Shown piece by piece: positions 31,752-42,294 of a stretch of DNA of 64,000 nucleotides (the first letter of the stretch is position 1; each line of letters starts with the position of its first letter). Made by a program: the position numbers and the translations under genes. The DNA lies in contig BCHS01000007.1 in NCBI GenBank assembly GCA_039545275.1, positions 186,001 to 250,000 of the forward strand, written 5' to 3'. The notes under the pieces were generated by a model. That model had not been told where the DNA came from. It was given only the letters and a program-made list of their open reading frames with translations, and searched no databases. Source of the stretch: Pseudomicrostroma phylloplanum. Taxonomy: Eukaryota > Basidiomycota > Exobasidiomycetes > Microstromatales.

Positions 31752-34700
31752 CTAATAAGCACCCATGCTCCTCCTACTCCTCTCGGCCCTAGAAAGCTCG
31801 TCTCCCCTGACAAAGGCCTCTCTGGCCCTGTGCGCCTCGAGGATCTCTGCTGCGCGGGGGTACCGCTGAAGAAGGGCGAGGGTGCGGGCTTCTTGCTCGG
31901 TTGTGCTTGTGCCTGCGTCTGCGGTACTAGTAGCGCCGGTACGAGCGCCAGCACGAAGTTGAGGCTGAGAATCAGGCTCAGCCTCGGTACTGACCTCAGC
32001 CTCAGCCGCGGTCCCTTGCTGTTGCTGGGAGAAGCGCAGCAGTGAGGCTTCAATCTGGAGGAGCGTGTTGCGCTGCGCCTTCCAGAAGGGCCTCTTCTGG
32101 TCCAGGAGGTTCTGCTCATCGAGGAGACGGAGGATCTCCCTTCTCCCTTCTACTCCCGCATCACCGCCAGCTGTAGCAGCAGTAGCAGCGCCCCCGGCTT
32201 GGTCGGCTGCTGCAGAGCGGGGATCCCAGAAGTCCTCCCCCTCCTCGCTGAGATCCTCTTCGAGACTGCTACTCTTAGGCCCGGGAGGCTCGCCGGTAAA
32301 GACTTGCCCGCCGGAGATCTCGCGCTGCATTCGTCGGGTGGGACCTCGACTGAGGCCCAAAGTCTGCGCTTCGTCCCTCGTGGAGTTTCTGTCCCTGCTG
32401 GACGACTGCTCCCCCTCGTCTCCCTCCTGACGCTTACCTCTGCCTCGCCTGCCCGCCTGTCGTCCCTTGAGGATCAACCGCTGCAGTTCCGTAGTGGGGT
32501 TGAGCTGATTGAGTACATTCTCCAGGACGCGCAGAGCGTCCTCTGTCCGTCCAGCAGAGGCGAGGGCGGCAGCGAGTTGATTCCAATTGTAAGGGTCAAA
32601 GGCGAAGCCCGCCGAGCGCACCTCGGACCAGATTTCGGCGATTTCCTCGTGGCGATCCTCGCTCGCGAGGGCGTCGAGCATGATGGACAGGGGAAGGCAG
32701 AGGGCATTCCTCCGTACCGCGCTCACTTTTACCTGGCTAATACGCGAGTCGGTATCACCCCTTCGCGCCGCTCGACGGCCCGAGTACAGCGCGGCTGGGC
32801 CTGAAGTAGAAGTCGAAGGGGGCATACCGAGGTTGAAGTCGTGGGGATCGTTTGCCTTTTCAGTGGCTTTTTCGAAGATGCGATTCCAGATGGAGATCAT
32901 AGGAGCCAGATCGGACTTTTGGCGATAGCAGTCTAGCGCAATACTAAGAGTCGACAGTGAGAGAGGAACGCCGTCCCGGTCTAGCTCGCTCAGGATAGCC
33001 TCGACCTTACTCGAGTCACCCTGCTTGGCAGAGTAGGTGAGCAGAGGGGCATAGAGTATCTGAGCATTCCTGTGGCGAGATCGGCGAGCATTGGATACCT
33101 CGTCGGAGTCCTGCCCGTCTTCCACATCTCCCTTGTCGTCGTCGGCCTCGCCAAGTTGACGCAGAATGATGTCGCGAGCTAGACGCATATTGGCCTGGCT
33201 GCCACTGTCGATGTAAGCTTTCACCAGGATGCTCCAGGTGATAGCGGGCACGCCTACATGCCTACGCTGCAGCTCGTCAAAGTACTCCTTGGCGGCAGTG
33301 ACATTGCCCAATCGGAGATGGGTGTAGATGAGGATGGAAAAGTGCGAGACGTTGGTTCTTCGATTTGGGGCGAAGCGCAAGGGTCGTCTCTGCGGCTCAT
33401 CTGAGAAACTCTCGACTTGAGGTCGCACCCGTGTCTGTTGTGCTGCGCCGGCCCGTTGCTCATCGCCACTGAACATGGTGTTTTGCGGGGCAGAGGAAGG
33501 TCTGTCGCCCATCGCAGCATCTGGTTGGGCTCCCCTGTAATCAGCCTCTGCGAAGATGTGCTCAGCAGTCCTGATCGCGTTGGCATCGCAAGCGCTCGTC
33601 AGAAGAAGGGCGTAGGTGCTACCATCCGGCGCAAGCGCTTGTTTCTTCATCTCCTCGAATGCCGACAAGACCTTTTTCAGAGGACTGTTGCGGTAGACCA
33701 GCGACTCCAGCATGCAATTCCATGCTCGAACGTCCACTTGCACATGCGGATTCCTGAGCATGGAACGAAACATCGTTTCTGCTTGGATGTACTCTCCCGA
33801 CCTGACCAGCTTCGCCATCAACAAAGGAAGTATGTGCGGAGAAGGTGCAAAGCCTTCTTGCTGCATGAGATGGAGGAAATCGAAGGCGGTGGGAAGGTCG
33901 CCTCGCCGGGCGAAGGTCTTGATCATCAAGTCATAGGTGATGCGGCTCGGCTCCGGTCCCTGCTGTACCATCTTCGACCAGAGAGCTCCAGCTTTGGCAG
34001 TATCGCGGACGCGAAAGTGGCCGCGGAGAACGGCGTTGTGAGCCGGCAGAAGTATGTCCTCCCGATGTTTCCCTTGAAGCTGGCCTAAGAGGCGTTCGGC
34101 TTCGTCCATACGACCAAAGCGGACATAGGCGTTGATGACTGTCATGTAGGTCATGTTGTCGAAGGTTTTCTTGCGATGATTGGTCTCACCGGAGCCCGGT
34201 AGAATCCAACTCTCGTTGAGGTGGCGCTCGAAGAGAGCAAAGTCGTTGCTTCGACCGTACGCCTCAAGGAAGTTGTGCTTGAGCGCCCAAGATCCAGCAT
34301 GCTTTGGGTATTGTTCGAGGAAGCGTTGCCACAAGAGACGCAAGCGATCGACTTGCCCTCGCCTGCCGAGGAACGATCCGATGACGAGGTAAGACTGCTC
34401 CTCCAGACGTATCAAGCCAGTGGAGGGATCGACTGCTTGCCTCTGGAAAACATCCATGATAGTCTTCATGCTCGAAGTATTGCCTCCTGTAGTGCACAGC
34501 CGGATCAGCTTCCTTGCGAAGCGTTCAGGTAACTTGACGCCAGCCTGATCTGCTTTCACGTACACAGAAATAGCCTCGTCTAGCCTGTCTAGTCGAGCCA
34601 GGCCAAATCCGAGAGCTAGCAGGGCTTGCGTCCGGACCTCTGTGTCTGTGGAGGCGATAGCAGAGCTGATGAGCTCCTGGCAATCGGGTCTGGTGAGCGC

Positions 34701-35897
34701 TGTGAAGAGGTCATCAAGAGCTCGTTGGGTATCCTGGTAGTCGCGAGATGCAAAAGGTAGAATGAGACTGCATGACAGCAAGCGCCGTAGCAGTCGCTTG
34801 ATCTTCTCAGAAGCAGCCAGCACTTCTGGACCTGGCGAGGCGGTATCGAGGGACATCCGTAGCCGTGACATTTCCGAGCGCAGGAGGATATGACGGTGGG
34901 TCTGCTCCCCCTTGGCTGGGAGCTGATTATCAAGAGCGGACTCGATCCCGCATTCGATGACAGCCTGGAGCAGGCGGCTGATGTCCTCAACGTATCGATG
35001 ATTTGTCGGGTCTAGTCCTTGCACCTGCTCTAGACTCTCGGCGATCGCTGCCCGAGCGATTTGCATCACGTCCTCCATCTTCGTCAAGGCTGCTCCAAGA
35101 TCGCCCTTGAGGGCTAGACCAACGCCAATGAGCGCTTGCGTAGCTACATGGTCCTCGCGCCCGTGTACCAGGCGCAGAATCTGCTCTCCTGCCTCGACTG
35201 TCCCATCGATCGGCAATGAGGGTGATCGGCTATGCCGCTTGAGCAGCAGCGAGGCATTGGCGAGCTGCTTTGCAATGAAGAACAGAGCTCGTTGCCTCTC
35301 TCCTGACAGCAATTGAGCAGATTCGATGCTCTCTGCCACCTGCAGCAGCCCTGTGAGAAAGCTTCGCACATGGGTGATCTGGGACCGAATCTCTTTGCCC
35401 TTTATATCCTCCATTGTGACCCTCCGATCCAGCTCTCGAGCTATCCGGAATGGATCATCTGTCCGACTTCGCAGCTTCCGTAGCTCTCCTGACAGGTAGC
35501 ATAGGTACTTGATGGGGGTCGGAAGCTCCTCGCGAGTGGCTACGCCGGGATGAGGTCGTGGCTGAGATCTAGAAGGCGGCAAATATTGCGGAGGGGGCGG
35601 TGGCTGGGGTGGCTGTGATAGAGGTTGAGCTGCTGTCGAGGCGTGGCGAGCAGCGATCGAGGGTGGCGAGAGCTTCGTTGCTCCCACAGCATGCCTGGGA
35701 GACGAGCCCAACAGGACTGGTCCACATGAGCACTTCTCGCTCGTCGCCGGGAGAGATGCTGTGGCCACCCGCCGCCGGAAGATCTGCTGATGAATGCAGC
35801 ATATCTGCTGCTGTCTTCCCAGAGAGGAATGCAAGAGTCTAGCCTGGAGGTGCTCTCGTAGTAGTATCCTCGAGGTAGGACTTCTCACTACGTTCAT
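31752..35897 (-). CDS. Mitochondrial pentatricopeptide repeat protein
   Basis: Large PPR protein of about 1381 aa, probably a mitochondrial RNA-processing or translation factor. The ATG at 35897 is preferred because it begins an Arg-rich, acid-poor region (MNVVRSPTSRILLREHLQAR and on to FRRRVATAS) fitting a mitochondrial presequence; the frame is open to a Met at 36011. The first 500 residues are helical and TPR-like. Clear PPR units start near residue 580: TYMTVINAYVRFGRMDEAER, ITYDLMIKTFARRGDLPTAF, RAWNCMLESLVYRNSPLKKV and DGSTYALLLTSACDANAIRT, with more near residues 870-1150 (FSILIYTHLRLGNVTAAKEY, ITWSILVKAYIDSGSQANMR). The C-terminal 250 residues are Arg, Glu and Ser-rich. The RNA target cannot be read from the sequence. 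Confidence 0.85.
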   Translation of the reverse strand: MNVVRSPTSRILLREHLQARLLHSSLGRQQQICCIHQQIFRRRVATASLPATSEKCSCGPVLLGSSPRHAVGATKLSPPSIAARHASTAAQPLSQPPQPPPPPQYLPPSRSQPRPHPGVATREELPTPIKYLCYLSGELRKLRSRTDDPFRIARELDRRVTMEDIKGKEIRSQITHVRSFLTGLLQVAESIESAQLLSGERQRALFFIAKQLANASLLLKRHSRSPSLPIDGTVEAGEQILRLVHGREDHVATQALIGVGLALKGDLGAALTKMEDVMQIARAAIAESLEQVQGLDPTNHRYVEDISRLLQAVIECGIESALDNQLPAKGEQTHRHILLRSEMSRLRMSLDTASPGPEVLAASEKIKRLLRRLLSCSLILPFASRDYQDTQRALDDLFTALTRPDCQELISSAIASTDTEVRTQALLALGFGLARLDRLDEAISVYVKADQAGVKLPERFARKLIRLCTTGGNTSSMKTIMDVFQRQAVDPSTGLIRLEEQSYLVIGSFLGRRGQVDRLRLLWQRFLEQYPKHAGSWALKHNFLEAYGRSNDFALFERHLNESWILPGSGETNHRKKTFDNMTYMTVINAYVRFGRMDEAERLLGQLQGKHREDILLPAHNAVLRGHFRVRDTAKAGALWSKMVQQGPEPSRITYDLMIKTFARRGDLPTAFDFLHLMQQEGFAPSPHILPLLMAKLVRSGEYIQAETMFRSMLRNPHVQVDVRAWNCMLESLVYRNSPLKKVLSAFEEMKKQALAPDGSTYALLLTSACDANAIRTAEHIFAEADYRGAQPDAAMGDRPSSAPQNTMFSGDEQRAGAAQQTRVRPQVESFSDEPQRRPLRFAPNRRTNVSHFSILIYTHLRLGNVTAAKEYFDELQRRHVGVPAITWSILVKAYIDSGSQANMRLARDIILRQLGEADDDKGDVEDGQDSDEVSNARRSRHRNAQILYAPLLTYSAKQGDSSKVEAILSELDRDGVPLSLSTLSIALDCYRQKSDLAPMISIWNRIFEKATEKANDPHDFNLGMPPSTSTSGPAALYSGRRAARRGDTDSRISQVKVSAVRRNALCLPLSIMLDALASEDRHEEIAEIWSEVRSAGFAFDPYNWNQLAAALASAGRTEDALRVLENVLNQLNPTTELQRLILKGRQAGRRGRGKRQEGDEGEQSSSRDRNSTRDEAQTLGLSRGPTRRMQREISGGQVFTGEPPGPKSSSLEEDLSEEGEDFWDPRSAAADQAGGAATAATAGGDAGVEGRREILRLLDEQNLLDQKRPFWKAQRNTLLQIEASLLRFSQQQQGTAAEAEVSTEAEPDSQPQLRAGARTGATSTADAGTSTTEQEARTLALLQRYPRAAEILEAHRAREAFVRGDELSRAERSRRSMGAY

Positions 35898-36395
35898 GGA
35901 GACTTGCCTGACCCCCTCGGCAGAAGGGGAGTGGAGCAGATATGAGCGCTCTCTCCACCAAGCCCTCGAGGCGCGACAATGGCGAGACCCTCCTTCTGGC
36001 GCAACGACCAAAAGGGGAAGCGAGGTATCGGAACGCGATTAGTGAGCCTGACTAGGACGACTGATTGTTCATGAAGGCTATAGAGAAGAGATGAAGAGTA
36101 GGACCTCGATAAGCATCGGGGGCGAGTGAGTGAGCGCTGACGAGAAGGACTGAAGCGGCGGAGGCGGCGTCAGTGCATCGATCAGTCAAAAAATGCAGGG
36201 GAACGGAGCGGAGCCGAATTACATCAGCAAGGTCGACATCGTCGGTATATTGATTGAGTACTGTTACAAGTCAGGCAGGCCACAATCTATAGAGGGGGAG
36301 AGTGAGGTGTGTGTACGAGAGAGAGAGGGAGAGGGAATTATGCTGCTAGTGGGCGTGTATTGGGCGACCGGCCATGGCGAGGTCACGGTCGCGCC
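35898..36395. other. Intergenic region between PPR and 5-phosphatase genes
   Basis: Both flanking genes are on the minus strand, so this holds the PPR promoter and the 3' flank of the phosphatase. A GAGAGA-rich tract lies near 36297-36335. No gene seen. Confidence 0.55.
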
Positions 36396-39300
36396 TTAGA
36401 TTCCACAGCTACCGATCCAGATCACCGGACGATGGTCACTCCTGCCCTCGAGGGCGCGCATCTCCCGATCGTCCAAGCTCTTGTAGAGGAGACACTGTAC
36501 CTCTCCTTTCCTCGGTCCAATCAGCTCCGGCTTTGGCGGTAGAGCCGGAGCATGGCTCAGGTCGCCGGGAGCCTGATGAGGACCATCTCGAGGTCCACCA
36601 AAGGAGGCAAGAGCTGCTGCTGCTCCCTGTGCCGTCAAAATGGAAGGCATGTGCGAGGACCACCAGCTCGTCATTCTGCGATTCGGATGCGCAACGCTTC
36701 CGTTGCTGTCCGAAGTCTGCATTGGTACGCTGATCGGGGCCTCTGGGCGGCTCTCGGAGCTAGGCGATGGTGGAAGCTTAGGGTCATGACTAGCGTCGTG
36801 AGGCGAGCTGACAGCTCGAATCGCCGCCAGGCGAGGGGAACTCATGGGTCCTCTTGTATACGAAGGGCGTGCAAAAGCCGAGGTATGTCCAGCAGAGGCT
36901 GTCCGCTTTGGCGTAGTAGGCATCAGAGGCTTGGCCGTGGCAGGCCTGTCTACTGGTGAAATGGGAACCACTTCGTGGCTCGAGCGTTTCGAAGTGTCCG
37001 ATGTCGGGTGAGCAGACAGGGCTGAGCCGACGGAATCTCTCGTACTCTTGATGACTGCCGGATCTCCCGAGAGGTCCAAGCTGCTCACTCGGCTACCATT
37101 CTTCGGAGGTCCATGCCAGTTGAACCACGTCCCTCCGCGACCTCTCTGCGGAACCGCATCCCGTAGGTCACGACCTTCGTCAGATTCACCTACATCCTCT
37201 TCGGCGATCTTCTTGTCCATGTGCGACACAGGATGGGAAAAGGTCTGCGATCTCTTGGGTAGTGGGACCGATGAGCTTGCTCGACTTCCGTGATGTCCAG
37301 AGAGCGGAACATGCTGTGTTGCACGAGACGAGGTGGAAGCAGCGGCGGCCTTGATGGCAGAGAGGCTCTTGCTCATCTTGCCAGGCCCGCTCTCCGTCTC
37401 GGGAGGTGCGAGGGGTACATTGCTTCTCCAGAGAATGCGATCCGTCCAGCTAGGCACCCGCTGTTTCGCGCTTGTATCATATCGTTGCGCCTCAATCTCG
37501 GCTTCAGCCGCAAGCTGATTGGCAGTCGATTCGCTTCGCGGAACTCCACCGGCGGCAGCTTCGGCATCCAGAGTACTTGATGCGCGGCGCCCAAGCTGCG
37601 CAAGCGTGGGGGGAGTCTGTGATCTTTGCGCCGCAGCTGGCTTTTTGGAGCTACTACTAGGCGCTTTCCCTCCAGGCCCTTGAAGCGAATTCAGCGAAGC
37701 GACGGAGCCCTGATGCCTCAGGCCCGGGTCGCCCGGTTGAGAGGAGAAGGCAGGCAGAGACGAAGCAGCTTTGGTCGACAACCTCCGAGCCAGTCCGGGC
37801 ATTGGTTCACCGCCAGAGTTCTTTGGAGAGGTATGGAGGACCTGCTGCTCTCCTTTTTGGGAAGGCGGGAAGAAGGGGCTACTGCGATCTGACCTGGGTG
37901 TGGTTGGCGCGCTTGGAGTTCCGGTCGAGAAGTCACGGCTGCGATGTCTTTCCTTCTTCTTGCTCGCGGAACCATGTTCACTGCTGGCTCCAGTTGCCGA
38001 ACGCACCAGATCCATGATACGAAGCTTGGCCTTGATAGCAGCGCCATGTGAGAATATGGCGCCACCCTGAGCAGCACTGGTGTTGCTCGAAACCAGCGGA
38101 TCGACTGGGCTGACGCCGTACGAGGAGGCAGCAAACATGGAGGACTCTTCGTCGGAATCGGTACCGAGGTGATTGACAAAGCCTGACGAATCCCAAGCTG
38201 CTGACGAGATGGAGCTGGCATCATCGTCGGTATATTCTCCCTGTTCTCTGTCTCGATCGGACAGGGACTGTCCCGCCTGAGCCCCCTGCTGTTGCGAGGG
38301 AGGCTGTGATGAACGTTTTGCAGCTATCCCGGTTGATTCTCCGCCACTCATTCCCTCCCAGCGAACTGGGCTATCGAGGTCTGGGTCATCAGCAGTGTCG
38401 GTCGGAGACGTGACGAGATTCGTTGCTGCATGATCTCTCCTCTGCAGAATTCTCCTGACTGTGCGTTCCTTCTTTGGCTTCTTCAACGTCTTCAGCACGT
38501 CATACTTGTAAGTCGGAGGGAATGTGATAGGATGCTCATTGAAGCCTTTGAACTCCTTGCCCTCCTTCATCACCTTGCGAAGCTGATCAAACTCTATGGC
38601 TTGATCATACCGCCGTTGCATGATGAGCCAGTCTGCGTGTTGCCTGGTGATGTCGACTCGGAAATTGAGGTCCCCAAGCCAAAAAGCGTGATCAAACATC
38701 TCAGTGACGTCGTCAAGGCGATTGCGCGGGTCGTCGGTGGGTAGGAAGGTGTCAACCCTCAACTCTCGCTTGATCTTTGCGATGTTGTCCAAGCGAGTCT
38801 GCACTCTGCCCTCGTGCGCGGCAAGATGAGAGTTGACGAACAGCAGTCTAGTCTGTCCGAGTTTGATGCTGATGCCCACTGCACCCTTGTTACCGACTCG
38901 GCCAGCTAGTAGTCCGCTCTTGACCTGACCTCGAGACACGCCGCGTACTCTATCCCGACAGCCGCGCCAAACATATACGGCACAGTACACCATTGCCATG
39001 CGCTCCTTGGCAATCAGTTCGTAGGCGCCGATGGTATGAGGTGGATTTTCGGAGTGTTGGCCGGGGATCTGAAGATGCAATTGACGCCTAGCATTGTCCC
39101 GGGCTGTAGCGGCGTCCGGAGTCGTCGGTGGAGCAGGGACCGCTGCAAAGTCCTTGACGATGGGTGTGCTAGGGGAAGGCCCCGAGGGCGAGGGAACCCG
39201 TAAAGTCTCTGCCGGCGTGGAGACACTTTCGGTCCCGCTACTGCTGCTGGCGTCCTCTGAGGCCAGTAGGTCCACCGTCCCAGTGCTGCTGGCCCGGCCG

Positions 39301-41402
39301 AGGTCTGGTTTGGGAACTGTCAAAGTTCCACCCGTGCTCTGCCTGCGCCCAGCAATGAGCCCTTTGCTCAATCCTCCAGGCTGAGGAGGCGAGCCTCCGA
39401 AGGGCGACAAAGAGTCAAAGTCGTCCGAAGAAGACTTCGTCGTTGAGCCACCTCCGGCATGCGATGAGACAGAGGCAGAGGGTTCTGGACTTTCTGATCT
39501 CGACGGAGCTTGCGTAGCTGGAACTCTGCCGTGGATCACAGCCTCAGCCGTAGCAGCTAGCCCTTTCGTCGCTTGCGTCTGCGCTGCCGGACCTCTACAT
39601 AGCCAGTCCTCACAGGCCTCACTCCATCCCTTCCCGCCGAGACCTTTGCTGTGCGGAGCTGGAGCCGGCACACCACTGCTCGCGCTAGCTGGAGGTGGTG
39701 AGCCGAAAGGGAATTCATCTCCACCTTGTACCCTGGGTGTTCCAACGCCTGGTGACCAAAGGTCCATGGCACCTGCCAGACTTGGCGTAGCAGTCTCTTT
39801 CATCGCCTTGCTGTGTTGCGCCTTGCTCTTGGTTCGGGCTAGATCACCCAGCTCTCCAGCAACGCCTAGTCCCGTGGCGATGCGCTTGCCATCTCCCCAC
39901 GGGCACTCTTGACCAGCGACGATCAGCAAGTGGTATGGGTGACCATCATCGTGGGGCAGAGGAGGGATCCGGTCATGACGTGGGGTACCTTCTTGCCCGG
40001 GAACACCTTTTCCACGCGCTTCCCGGCTCTTCCTCTGCGTAGAAGTGTCCTGACCTCTGGTCTCCCCGTCAGCGCTGTCGAGACCTTCGACGTCGCTATC
40101 GAGATCGAGGTCCCAGCCCTCGTCAGGAGGTATGTAACCTCCTACTCGGCCCAGAAGCACCTCCAGGTCTCCTTTGGGCAGCGAACCTCCGCCCATGTTC
40201 CAGGTAATGATCTTGACTTTGATGGCAGGCCTTTGCATTCTGGGAGGAGGAAGAGTTTCCTCAGGCATGGTGACACCGCTGCCAACAGCTTCAGATGAGG
40301 CAGTAGCAGTGTCCCTTGAGGTGGGACCATCAAGGATGTTGAAGGCAACCCGAGGAGGCTGTAGAGATGGATGGGCGTTAGGATGATATGAAGGGGCCAC
40401 GGGAAATGCTCCTGGCGGCCCGATTGCCTCCTTCTCGTGCGAATCGTTTTGTCCTCGAGCAGATCTCTTGTTGAGATCGACAGAGCTCTTCCGCGAGGGA
40501 TGAGGCAGCCTCGGTCTATGCAATTGAAAGTGGGATCTTGTTGAAGGGCCTTCCGCAGAATTTCGTGATGTTTCCTTGTCTCTGCTGAGGGAAAGCTTGC
40601 GAGAAGGCTGACGAGGCGTTCCATGCAGATCGCTCGGGGATGTCTGCAGGTCGGATGAGCGGCCAAAGGCAACGGTCGGCGTCTTGTCTGCGGATGTCTG
40701 TAGCTCAGCAGAGCGGCCAAAAGCAACAGTAGGCGTCCTGTCTGCGGATGACGTCTCGACGTCATCGATTACCCTTGGCCGTATCACCGTCTCATCAATG
40801 GTCAGGGGAGCGAGTTGTGACCCCCTACGAGATCCAGCTTGCGAGGGCACTGATTCTGGCGAAGGCGATCGAAGACTGGGCGACTGAGAAGAGTCTCCAG
40901 AAGTGGAAGCCTTGGCAGACGGCATGACCGAGTGTAACCTGGCCTCTATGGACGGAAGGTTACTATTGCTGGGATATTGCTGAGTGGTTGGCGAGGGCTC
41001 AGCGCTAAGGGGGCTCCTGGGCGCAACCTTTAGGGGCCGTGCAGCACCAACCTTGACCCGAGGCTGATACGGCAGCTGGCTATCCGCTAAAGGCTGAACA
41101 GACGGCATTGCTCCTCTGTCAGAAGGCGAGGAGCCATGAGAGCCATCCTTCTTGTCTGTAGCCTTTCTCCTGAAGAGGTCCTTGGCCCTCTCGCTGATCT
41201 TCCTTCTCCGAGAATGGTCAGCATCATTGTGGCCAGAAGAAGAGCCGGGAGATAGCGGACGCTCTGGCCATCTAGCTTCATCCATAGAGCCAGATGCTTG
41301 CGAGAATGAGAATGAGGGACGTGACCGGGGCGAGCCTGCCTGCTCCGATACTGAAGACGTCCTGAGGTGACCCGTAGCAGAGTCGGAGTGAGGCTGTTCC
41401 AT
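36396..41402 (-). CDS. Inositol polyphosphate 5-phosphatase (IPPc domain) with long insertions
   Basis: Predicted Mg-dependent phosphatase removing the 5-phosphate from phosphoinositides such as PI(4,5)P2. Intronless, 1668 aa. Residues 1-390 are disordered and Ser/Pro-rich, with a tandem repeat of TPTVAFGRS. The catalytic domain starts at KVKIITWNMGGG near residue 399 and continues at HLLIVAGQECPWGDGKRIAT near 498. After a disordered insertion come VYVWRGCRDRVRGVSRGQVK near 810, VGNKGAVGISIKL, FVNSHLAAHE, FWLGDLNFRVDI near 912, RVPSWTDRILWRS near 1317 and SDHRPVIWIG at the extreme C-terminus near 1655. The last three catalytic blocks are separated by about 400 and 340 residues, far more than usual. 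No SAC1, SH2, RhoGAP or membrane segment is seen. The catalytic residues (GDLNFR, SDHRP) are intact, so activity is expected. Confidence 0.9.
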   Translation of the reverse strand: MEQPHSDSATGHLRTSSVSEQAGSPRSRPSFSFSQASGSMDEARWPERPLSPGSSSGHNDADHSRRRKISERAKDLFRRKATDKKDGSHGSSPSDRGAMPSVQPLADSQLPYQPRVKVGAARPLKVAPRSPLSAEPSPTTQQYPSNSNLPSIEARLHSVMPSAKASTSGDSSQSPSLRSPSPESVPSQAGSRRGSQLAPLTIDETVIRPRVIDDVETSSADRTPTVAFGRSAELQTSADKTPTVAFGRSSDLQTSPSDLHGTPRQPSRKLSLSRDKETSRNSAEGPSTRSHFQLHRPRLPHPSRKSSVDLNKRSARGQNDSHEKEAIGPPGAFPVAPSYHPNAHPSLQPPRVAFNILDGPTSRDTATASSEAVGSGVTMPEETLPPPRMQRPAIKVKIITWNMGGGSLPKGDLEVLLGRVGGYIPPDEGWDLDLDSDVEGLDSADGETRGQDTSTQRKSREARGKGVPGQEGTPRHDRIPPLPHDDGHPYHLLIVAGQECPWGDGKRIATGLGVAGELGDLARTKSKAQHSKAMKETATPSLAGAMDLWSPGVGTPRVQGGDEFPFGSPPPASASSGVPAPAPHSKGLGGKGWSEACEDWLCRGPAAQTQATKGLAATAEAVIHGRVPATQAPSRSESPEPSASVSSHAGGGSTTKSSSDDFDSLSPFGGSPPQPGGLSKGLIAGRRQSTGGTLTVPKPDLGRASSTGTVDLLASEDASSSSGTESVSTPAETLRVPSPSGPSPSTPIVKDFAAVPAPPTTPDAATARDNARRQLHLQIPGQHSENPPHTIGAYELIAKERMAMVYCAVYVWRGCRDRVRGVSRGQVKSGLLAGRVGNKGAVGISIKLGQTRLLFVNSHLAAHEGRVQTRLDNIAKIKRELRVDTFLPTDDPRNRLDDVTEMFDHAFWLGDLNFRVDITRQHADWLIMQRRYDQAIEFDQLRKVMKEGKEFKGFNEHPITFPPTYKYDVLKTLKKPKKERTVRRILQRRDHAATNLVTSPTDTADDPDLDSPVRWEGMSGGESTGIAAKRSSQPPSQQQGAQAGQSLSDRDREQGEYTDDDASSISSAAWDSSGFVNHLGTDSDEESSMFAASSYGVSPVDPLVSSNTSAAQGGAIFSHGAAIKAKLRIMDLVRSATGASSEHGSASKKKERHRSRDFSTGTPSAPTTPRSDRSSPFFPPSQKGEQQVLHTSPKNSGGEPMPGLARRLSTKAASSLPAFSSQPGDPGLRHQGSVASLNSLQGPGGKAPSSSSKKPAAAQRSQTPPTLAQLGRRASSTLDAEAAAGGVPRSESTANQLAAEAEIEAQRYDTSAKQRVPSWTDRILWRSNVPLAPPETESGPGKMSKSLSAIKAAAASTSSRATQHVPLSGHHGSRASSSVPLPKRSQTFSHPVSHMDKKIAEEDVGESDEGRDLRDAVPQRGRGGTWFNWHGPPKNGSRVSSLDLSGDPAVIKSTRDSVGSALSAHPTSDTSKRSSHEVVPISPVDRPATAKPLMPTTPKRTASAGHTSAFARPSYTRGPMSSPRLAAIRAVSSPHDASHDPKLPPSPSSESRPEAPISVPMQTSDSNGSVAHPNRRMTSWWSSHMPSILTAQGAAAALASFGGPRDGPHQAPGDLSHAPALPPKPELIGPRKGEVQCLLYKSLDDREMRALEGRSDHRPVIWIGSCGI

Positions 41403-42294
41403 TGTAGCAGTCTATCGTCAGTCAGAAGGGGCCACGCCAAGCTCCAATGAAGTGCTCAGAAGAGCATCGGAGTCTTTCGATGCGTGATTGAAGTCACGGT
41501 GTAAACGAAACTCGTGTCTAGGAAGGTTTGAAGACGTGGGAGGGAGGGGAACAAGGCAGCGGAACAGGGCGATAGAGAAGTACAGGGAACGAATCGTCGT
41601 ACCGCCTCGTTGGTTGGTTGGTTGCGTGTGGGCGAGCGAGCGTGCGTGCGTGCGAGGAACTGGAAAAAGGGTCTAGCAGCGGAACGGAAGCAGAAGCCCA
41701 TTCGACGCAAGGGCGAGCAGGCGCGGCAGGCTACGTCGAGACGCAGGCGACGCCGCGATTACGTCTCAATGCTAAAGTCAGTGGCAGAGGCGCAGGCGAG
41801 AGTATTGGCAGCATCGAGTGTATAATTTGCAAGGGACAGAGAAGGTCGACGTATGAAGTTGAGCTGAGTACACATACGAAGCCCGAGGTGCTGAAGAAGA
41901 AAGCGAGGGGAGTGGGGAGTGGGGGCAGGAGGCGAGAAAAGAGAATCGAGGAACAGATGCCGGCGGCGCAGAAAAGAGTAGTGAGAAAGGAAGTGTATGC
42001 GTAGAATAATAGTGAGGATGACTCGAAACGGCAAGGAAAGAGCGGTAGAGACCGTGTATGAATGTACGATTGTACGGGTGCGAGCAAAGGAGGAGGCGAA
42101 GACCCTCACTCAGCCGCAAATGAAGCCGAGACGGAAACCAATTGTCCAGATAAAAGCGGTAATATTCGTTGTCGATGTTCTTGGTGGGGCGATTAAGCCC
42201 AGAGAGGCCACACAGGGAAGTCGTGTCCATCATCTTCGTCGTTGCTCGTTCATGCCCTACCGAGCTCCATCAATGCGCTGCAAGGAGTCAGCAA
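41403..42294. other. Intergenic region, 0.9 kb
   Basis: It holds the phosphatase promoter on the left and the 3' flank of the glyoxal oxidase gene on the right. Short tandem tracts TTGG and GCGAGC/GTGC lie at about 41610-41655. Open frames here are overlapping, Ser/Leu-rich and unrecognisable; I do not call a gene. Confidence 0.6.
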
